Positions 59,129 through 64,000 of a stretch of DNA of 64,000 nucleotides are shown in pieces. The first letter of the stretch is position 1; every line of letters starts with the position of its first letter. Both the position numbers and the translations under genes were made by a program. The stretch covers positions 930,001 through 994,000 of the forward strand of contig CAWGJS010000001.1 of NCBI GenBank assembly GCA_963822955.1, read 5' to 3'. The notes under the pieces are model-generated. The model did no database searches. It was not told the origin of the DNA and worked only from the letters and a program-made list of their open reading frames with translations. The stretch comes from JAJYUU01 sp963822955. Its GTDB lineage: Bacteria; Actinomycetota; Actinomycetes; Streptosporangiales; Streptosporangiaceae.

Positions 59129-59641
59129 TCAGAAGTAGCGCGCCTGCCGGACGAGGTACTGCGAGGAATCGCGGAAGTACTCCGACGCATCGCGACGCCA
59201 CAGGCATATGACGGCGCCGAGGGCGACAAGCCAGTTCAGCAGCATGAGGATCGCGGTGAGGCCGACCGGATGATCCGGCGGCAATATCAGCAATACGGCC
59301 AGCGTGCGCAGCGCGAATAGCGCCGTGGCCAAGATCCGCGCCCAACTGCGGCCGACGGCGCTGTAGCGCGCCACCCATAGACAGATACCCGCGCCGATCA
59401 GCCCGTAGGCCACGCTCAGCAGGATCTCGTTCACGGCCAGACCATGTGCCTGGCTGGCCGTGAAGCCGCGGGCCTCGAAAACGCGGATATCGCTTCCGAT
59501 CCTGCTGACAGCGATGACGACGCCCAGGATTGCCAGTCCCGCGTTGGCATACAAGAACTGGACCGCGACAGCAACTGAACGCGGCCTGAGTAGGCGCTCG
59601 GTGAGCCAGCTGACACCGGCCGACTGCGGCAGGTAGGTCAT
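59129..59641 (-). CDS. Four-helix membrane protein, unknown function
   Basis: A 170-residue protein with about four hydrophobic helices (for example VQFLYANAGLAILGVVIAV, LLSVAYGLIGAGICLWVA, ILMLLNWLVALGAVICLW) and a charged tail. ATG 59641 has AAGGAG five bases upstream. I do not recognise a defined family. It lies 117 bases upstream of the carotenoid oxygenase gene on the same strand and may be cotranscribed with it; it is divergent from the dehydratase. Confidence 0.7.
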   Translation of the reverse strand: MTYLPQSAGVSWLTERLLRPRSVAVAVQFLYANAGLAILGVVIAVSRIGSDIRVFEARGFTASQAHGLAVNEILLSVAYGLIGAGICLWVARYSAVGRSWARILATALFALRTLAVLLILPPDHPVGLTAILMLLNWLVALGAVICLWRRDASEYFRDSSQYLVRQARYF

Positions 59642-59779
59642 CGCGGCTCCTTCCGCTGTCCCGGCCGAAGGAGCCGATGAGCAGCAGTTATAAGCATTCC
59701 GGCTGGTTAGGCGCGGTTTTGGCGCTTACTGTACAGGCCAGGGATAATGCACCGGCAGCATTCGGTCGAGAGGGGCGTC

Positions 59780-61522
59780 ATGACAGCTGAGTTGTACACT
59801 GCCGCGGCCGGCCCGATGCGCAGCGCTTCCTGGTTCGGTGCCAGTGGCCGGGCCGGAATGATCTACCGGTCCTGGCTGCAGTCCGAGGGCTTCCCGCGGG
59901 AAGTGTTCGACGGCAGGCCGGTGATCGGGATCGCGAACAGCTGGTCGGAGCTGACGCCGTGCAACGCGCATCTGCGCGGCGTGGCGGACGCGGTCAAGCG
60001 AGGCGTGTGGCAGGCCGGCGGCTTTCCGCTCGAGTTCCCCACGATGTCGCTCGGCGAGACGCTGATGCGACCGACCGCGATGCTCTTCCGCAACCTCATG
60101 GCCATGGAGATCGAGGAGCTGCTGCGGGCCAATCCCCTGGACGCGGTCGTCCTGCTCTCTGGCTGCGACAAAACTACCCCCGCGATGCTCATGGCAGCGG
60201 CGAGCGTGGACCTGCCCGCCATCATGGTGACCGGCGGGCCGATGCTGAACGGCAAGTTCCGCGGCAGCGACGTGGGATCGGGCACGCACGTTTGGCGGTT
60301 CGAGCAGGAGCACGCGGCAGGCCGGATGTCGCAGGACGAGCTCTACGCGGCGGAGATGGGGATGGCGCGGTCGTGCGGCCATTGCATGACCATGGGCACG
60401 GCATCCACGATGGCATGCCTCGCCGAGACGCTCGGGATGCAGCTGCCAGGCTCGGCAGCCTGGCCGGCAGCTGACACGCGCCGGATCCGTACGGCCCACC
60501 AGGCCGGCCAGCGGATCGTCGGGCTCGCCCGCTCGGATGTGCGGCCGTCGCAGATCATGACCCGTGAGGCGTTCGAGAACGCGATCGTCGTCAATGCGGC
60601 GATCGGCGGCTCCACCAATGCGGTCATTCACCTGCTGGCGATCGCCGGGCGACTCGGCGTGCCGCTCTCGCTTGATGACTTCGACGAGCTGGCACGGCCG
60701 GTGCCCACGCTGGTCAATCTGATGCCGTCGGGCCGCTACCTGATGGAGGACTTCTGTTACGCGGGCGGCATCCCGGCGGTAATGCGCGAGCTGGGCGACC
60801 TGCTGCACACTGGCCACGTCGGCGTCAGCGGCGGGACCCTGTCCGACGTGATGGCGGGCGCTGAGTGCTGGAATCGCGAGGTCATCCGGACGCTTGAGGA
60901 TCCGCTGCAGCCGCCTGGCAGCGGAACGGCCGTGCTACGAGGGAACCTGTGCCCGGACGGCGCCGTGATCAAGCAGTCGGCAGCCTCACCTCATCTGCTG
61001 AAGCACCGGGGCCAGGCCCTGGTCTTCGACTCGATCGAGGAGTATCACCGGGCCGCGACAGATCCCGGTTTGCCCGCCGATGATTCGACTGTCCTCGTGG
61101 TGCGTGGTGCGGGCCCGAAGGGCTACCCCGGCATGCCGGAGGTGGGTAACTTCGTGCTGCCGAGCAAGCTCCTTGATCGCGGCGTGACCGACATGGTCCG
61201 CATCTCGGATGCGCGGATGAGCGGAACCGGGTTCGGCACCGTGGTGCTGCACGTCGCTCCAGAAGCCGCGGCTGGCGGTCCGCTCGGCCTCGTCCGCACT
61301 GGCGACTGGATTGACCTGGACGTGCCTGGACGCACGCTCACCGTCGACGTTAGCGACGACGAGCTTGCGCGGCGCCAGGCCGAGTGGCGGCCGCCGGAAG
61401 CAGCGTTCAGCCGCGGCTACGCCCGCCTGTACGTGGACCATGTGCAGCAGGCCAGCCAAGGTGCGGACCTGGATTTCCTGCGCGGCGCGAGCGGTGCCGC
61501 CGTGCCGCGGGACAATCACTAA
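59780..61522 (+). CDS. IlvD/Edd-family dehydratase, probable sugar-acid dehydratase
   Basis: A 580-residue Fe-S dehydratase. Cluster cysteines are in SWSELTPCNAHLRGVADAVK, VVLLSGCDKTTPAMLMAA and MARSCGHCMTMGTASTMACL. It also has NAAIGGSTNAVIHLLAIAGR, RGNLCPDGAVIKQSA and RISDARMSGTGFGTVVLHVA. The overall type resembles pentonate/hexonate (arabinonate-like) dehydratases rather than valine-isoleucine IlvD, but the substrate is uncertain. ATG 59780 with GAGAGGGG upstream is preferred over ATG 59747. GATAAT about 40 bases upstream could be a -10 element. Confidence 0.85.
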   Translation: MTAELYTAAAGPMRSASWFGASGRAGMIYRSWLQSEGFPREVFDGRPVIGIANSWSELTPCNAHLRGVADAVKRGVWQAGGFPLEFPTMSLGETLMRPTAMLFRNLMAMEIEELLRANPLDAVVLLSGCDKTTPAMLMAAASVDLPAIMVTGGPMLNGKFRGSDVGSGTHVWRFEQEHAAGRMSQDELYAAEMGMARSCGHCMTMGTASTMACLAETLGMQLPGSAAWPAADTRRIRTAHQAGQRIVGLARSDVRPSQIMTREAFENAIVVNAAIGGSTNAVIHLLAIAGRLGVPLSLDDFDELARPVPTLVNLMPSGRYLMEDFCYAGGIPAVMRELGDLLHTGHVGVSGGTLSDVMAGAECWNREVIRTLEDPLQPPGSGTAVLRGNLCPDGAVIKQSAASPHLLKHRGQALVFDSIEEYHRAATDPGLPADDSTVLVVRGAGPKGYPGMPEVGNFVLPSKLLDRGVTDMVRISDARMSGTGFGTVVLHVAPEAAAGGPLGLVRTGDWIDLDVPGRTLTVDVSDDELARRQAEWRPPEAAFSRGYARLYVDHVQQASQGADLDFLRGASGAAVPRDNH

Positions 61523-61549
61523 TTTCCGGGCCATGGGACACTATCGTGC

Positions 61550-62314
61550 GTGCAGGACGAGGCGCGGTACGTAGAGGTCAACGGCCAGGATGCTGATGAA
61601 AGTGCGCTAGCCCTGCTTGATCATGAGGGCTGGGGGCACTTCACGGCAATGCAGGTCCGCAACGGCTGCACGCGCGGCCTTCAGCTGCACCTTGCACGGC
61701 TGGACGCAGCGCACCGCGAGATCTACGGCAAGCCGGTAGATGGGGAGCTCGTCCGCGCGCGCATCCGGCACGCGCTCAACGGCCGGCTTGATGCAAGCGT
61801 GCGCGTGTATGGCTACTGGGCCGGGCTGATCGTAACGATCCGCGGGCCGCAGGAGATGCTGAGCCGCCCGTACTCGATGACGGCTCAGCATTTCCAGCGC
61901 CCGCTCGCCCGGCTCAAGCACGTCGGCAGCTGGGGACAGGGCAGATTCCATGAACTCGCGACGGCTGCAGGCTTTGACGAGGGCCTGTTCGTCGATGAGA
62001 CCGGCAGGATCTCCGAGGGCAACATCACCAACGTCGGCTTCTGGCGTGACGGACGGGTCATCTGGCCGGACGCTCCGAAGCTCGATGGCATCACCATGCT
62101 GGTCCTCCAGCGGGAGCTAACGGCTGGCGGCATTCCGCAGGCCGAGGCTGTCGTGCGCGTCCAGGATCTTGCTTCCTACGACGGCATGATGCTGTGCAAC
62201 TCCCGCGGCTGGGCCTGCGTCGGCCGGGTCGACGATGCACAGATCCGGGCGGAACGCGAATTCACAGCAGCAATCTCGGCCGCGTACGGCCAGTGCCCGC
62301 TCGAGCGGATCTAG
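61550..62314 (+). CDS. Class IV PLP-dependent aminotransferase
   Basis: A 254-residue fold-type IV enzyme (branched-chain aminotransferase, D-amino acid aminotransferase and ADC lyase group). The PLP lysine lies in LARLKHVGSWGQGRF, followed by FDEGLFVDETGRISEGNITN with the conserved Glu, and LDGITMLVLQREL. Substrate is unknown. It begins at GTG 61550, 27 bases after the dehydratase, and may be cotranscribed with it. No strong ribosome-binding site is visible, so the first residues are uncertain. Confidence 0.82.
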   Translation: MQDEARYVEVNGQDADESALALLDHEGWGHFTAMQVRNGCTRGLQLHLARLDAAHREIYGKPVDGELVRARIRHALNGRLDASVRVYGYWAGLIVTIRGPQEMLSRPYSMTAQHFQRPLARLKHVGSWGQGRFHELATAAGFDEGLFVDETGRISEGNITNVGFWRDGRVIWPDAPKLDGITMLVLQRELTAGGIPQAEAVVRVQDLASYDGMMLCNSRGWACVGRVDDAQIRAEREFTAAISAAYGQCPLERI

Positions 62315-62324
62315 CCGTCTCGTC

Positions 62325-62807
62325 CTACTGGAGCCCGGCGCGGACGGACGTGATGCGCTGGGTGTTGAAGCCGAGCCAGTGCATCCGGCCCACGTAGCGC
62401 GCGTGCTCCACCTTGAGGCACCGGTCCATGATCACCGTCACGCCGCCGTCCTCGGCAATCCTGGCACCCTCCTCGTTGATCACGCCGAACTGGCACCAGA
62501 GCACCCCGGCGTGGACGGCGACGGCTTCCTTCGCGATACCCGGGAGCGCCTCCGGCGCACGGAAGACATTCACGACATCAACCGGAACGGGCACCTCGGA
62601 CAGGCTCGGGTAGCACCTCTCGCCGAGGATCTCCGTCTCGCGGGGATTCACTGGGATCGCGCGGTAGCCGTGCCGCTTCAGGTAGTACCCGACGAAATAG
62701 CTGGCCCGCAGCTCGTTAGCCGACAGGCCGACGACCGCGATCGTCCTCGCGGTGTGGAGCACGCGCTGGATCGTCAGCGGATCCTGGTAACGGCTGAGAT
62801 CGGTCAT
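62325..62807 (-). CDS. CoA-binding domain protein (YccU type)
   Basis: A 160-residue single Rossmann-like CoA-binding domain. It reads ARTIAVVGLSANELRASYFV, GYRAIPVNPRETEILGERCY, PVDVVNVFRAPEALPGIAKE and LWCQFGVINEEGARIAEDGG. The family is conserved but its function is unclear. The ATG overlaps the sulfhydrylase stop (ATGA at 62804-62807), so it is coupled to sulfur amino-acid metabolism. Confidence 0.87.
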   Translation of the reverse strand: MTDLSRYQDPLTIQRVLHTARTIAVVGLSANELRASYFVGYYLKRHGYRAIPVNPRETEILGERCYPSLSEVPVPVDVVNVFRAPEALPGIAKEAVAVHAGVLWCQFGVINEEGARIAEDGGVTVIMDRCLKVEHARYVGRMHWLGFNTQRITSVRAGLQ

Positions 62808-64000
62808 GCCGTCGTTACCTTCTCTCCCACGGTCGCGGCGACGGATGCGAAACCCTGCTCCAGATCCCAGATCAGATCCTCAACCGACTCGGTGCCGACG
62901 GAGAGCCGCACCGTCCCTGGCCCGACCCCGGCCGCCCGCAGCTCGTCGTCGCCCAGCTGGCGGTGCGTCGTGCTGGCCGGGTGGATGACCAGGCTCTTCG
63001 CGTCGCCGACGTTGGCAAGATGCGACCAGAGCGTCACGCCGCGGATGAGACCCTGCCCGCCGGCCCGGCCTCCCGCGCAGTCGAACGAGAACACGGCCCC
63101 GGCTCCGCGCGGCAGGTACTTGTCCACGAGCAGTCGGTACTTGCTCGACGGCAGGCCGGGGTAGGTCACATTCGACGCCAGCTCATGCGACTCCAGGAAT
63201 GCCGCGACGGCCAGCGCGTTCTCGACATGGCGTTCCATCCGCAGCGACAGCGTCTCCAGCCCCTGCAAGAACAGGAAGGCGTTGAACGGCGACAGCGCCG
63301 CGCCGAGATCGCGCAACGTCTCGGCCCGGAGCTTCATCAGATAGCCGTACGTCCCGAAGGTCTCGTGGAACTGCAGGCCGTGGTAGGCAGGCGAGGGATC
63401 CGCGACCACGGGGAACCGGCCGTTGGACCAGTTGAACGTGCCTGCCTCGACCACGACGCCGCCGATGCTCGTGCCATGGCCGCCGATGAACTTGGTCGCC
63501 GAGTGGATCACGATATCGGCGCCCCAGTCGATCGGGCGGCACAGGTACGGCGTCGCGAACGTGTTGTCAACGATCAGCGGCAGCTCGTGCTCGTGCGCGA
63601 TGGCCGACAGCGTCTCGATATCCAGCACGTTCCCGCCGGGATTGCCGATCGTCTCGCCGAAGAAGGCCTTCGTGTTTGCCTGAACGGCCTTACTCCACTC
63701 ATCCGGCTCGTCGGGATCGACCCAGGTGAGCTCCACGTTCATCTTGCGGAGCAGGTGCTTCAGCTGGTTCACGGTCCCGCCGTACAGTGCCGAGGACGAG
63801 ACGACGTGGTCACCTGGCTGCAGGAGCGTGAAGAGAGCGGCAGCCTGCGCGGCGATCCCGCTGGCGAACGCCACCGCGCCGGCACCTCCCTCGAGGTTCG
63901 CGACTCGCTCCTCGAACACCGCGACCGTCGGGTTCATGATGCGCGAGTAGGTGTTCCCGTACTCCTGCAGGTTGAAGTAGGCTGCCGCGGACTCGGGGTC
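62804..64000 (-). CDS. metY: O-acetylhomoserine sulfhydrylase family protein, 5' end outside window
   Basis: A PLP enzyme of the Cys/Met metabolism group, open to the window end. It includes AVAFASGIAAQAAALFTLL, GDHVVSSSALYGGTVNQLKH, LPLIVDNTFATPYLCRPI, the PLP-lysine segment DIVIHSATKFIGGHGT, and FLFLQGLETLSLRMERHVEN. The N-terminal part visible beyond the internal ATG reads AYFNLQEYGNTYSRIMNPTV, so the true start lies upstream of the window. It makes homocysteine or methionine from O-acetylhomoserine and sulfide or methanethiol. Any upstream riboswitch would be outside the window. Confidence 0.9.
   Translation of the reverse strand, partial: DPESAAAYFNLQEYGNTYSRIMNPTVAVFEERVANLEGGAGAVAFASGIAAQAAALFTLLQPGDHVVSSSALYGGTVNQLKHLLRKMNVELTWVDPDEPDEWSKAVQANTKAFFGETIGNPGGNVLDIETLSAIAHEHELPLIVDNTFATPYLCRPIDWGADIVIHSATKFIGGHGTSIGGVVVEAGTFNWSNGRFPVVADPSPAYHGLQFHETFGTYGYLMKLRAETLRDLGAALSPFNAFLFLQGLETLSLRMERHVENALAVAAFLESHELASNVTYPGLPSSKYRLLVDKYLPRGAGAVFSFDCAGGRAGGQGLIRGVTLWSHLANVGDAKSLVIHPASTTHRQLGDDELRAAGVGPGTVRLSVGTESVEDLIWDLEQGFASVAATVGEKVTTA

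Noticed and set aside
1..64000. CRISPR arrays, tRNA or rRNA genes, transposases or integrases
   Set aside because: None was seen on reading through; no spaced repeats, cloverleaf-like sequences or transposase motifs could be supported.

Overview
This is a high-GC window with frequent GTG starts and long chains of genes joined by 4-base ATGA/GTGA stop-start overlaps. With lipobox exporters, a FurA-KatG pair and two nucleoside-catabolism blocks, it fits a soil-type actinomycete (Streptosporangiales-like is a guess; no rRNA, tRNA or other phylogenetic marker is present). There are no tRNA or rRNA genes, CRISPR arrays or insertion sequences that I can see.

Layout. 1-674: two broken convergent genes (a DedA fragment and an AMIN-like lipoprotein) meeting at a junction near 229-234. 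945-3782: small stand-alone genes (CBS-BON, VOC, GNAT, a PIG-L homologue without metal ligands, a small membrane protein). 3918-7198: a very large secreted protein of ten carboxypeptidase-regulatory-like repeats, frameshifted. 7401-11524: a polyamine-type ABC transporter (potA-D-B-C). 11926-13988: a redox operon ending in a UGSC-family selenoprotein, with an in-frame UGA (13746-13748) and a consensus-type bacterial SECIS hairpin just after it. A disulfide oxidoreductase converges on it and shares the stop region. 15712-18421: furA-katG. 18519-19698: a TetR regulator and an SRPBCC protein, both with palindromic operators.

19794-54889 is a nucleoside and pyrimidine catabolism region. A leftward operon carries adenosine deaminase, deoC, two aldehyde dehydrogenases, a ThuA remnant and a 2-hydroxyacid dehydrogenase. 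A rightward operon carries a BmpA/NupABC-type nucleoside importer, cdd, deoA, purine nucleoside phosphorylase and a phosphopentomutase/phosphomannomutase. Beyond these lie an AllH-AllF-AllG (DUF2877/FdrA/DUF1116) operon and, divergently, a molybdenum hydroxylase (FAD, 2Fe-2S, Mo subunits), hydantoinase/oxoprolinase A and B, carbamate kinase and a barbiturase/cyanuric-acid-hydrolase-family amidohydrolase. Facing these are pseudouridine-phosphate glycosidase, a PfkB kinase and a PaoABC-like aldehyde oxidoreductase. Read together, they suggest an oxidative route from (pseudo)uridine through uracil and barbiturate to ureidomalonate. An oxamate-carbamoyltransferase-like complex could then release carbamoyl phosphate, and carbamate kinase would make ATP from it. 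This phosphorolytic end-step is my inference and would differ from the known ureidomalonase route.

55228-64000: a secreted beta-propeller-like protein, a VapBC toxin-antitoxin pair, a carotenoid cleavage oxygenase, a membrane protein, an IlvD/Edd dehydratase, a class IV aminotransferase, a CoA-binding protein and the 3' part of an O-acetylhomoserine sulfhydrylase gene.

Six genes carry reading-frame breaks: five single-base indels in short G/C runs and one apparent 59-base insertion. Their number in otherwise intact, well-conserved genes makes sequencing or assembly error a serious alternative to real pseudogenes.
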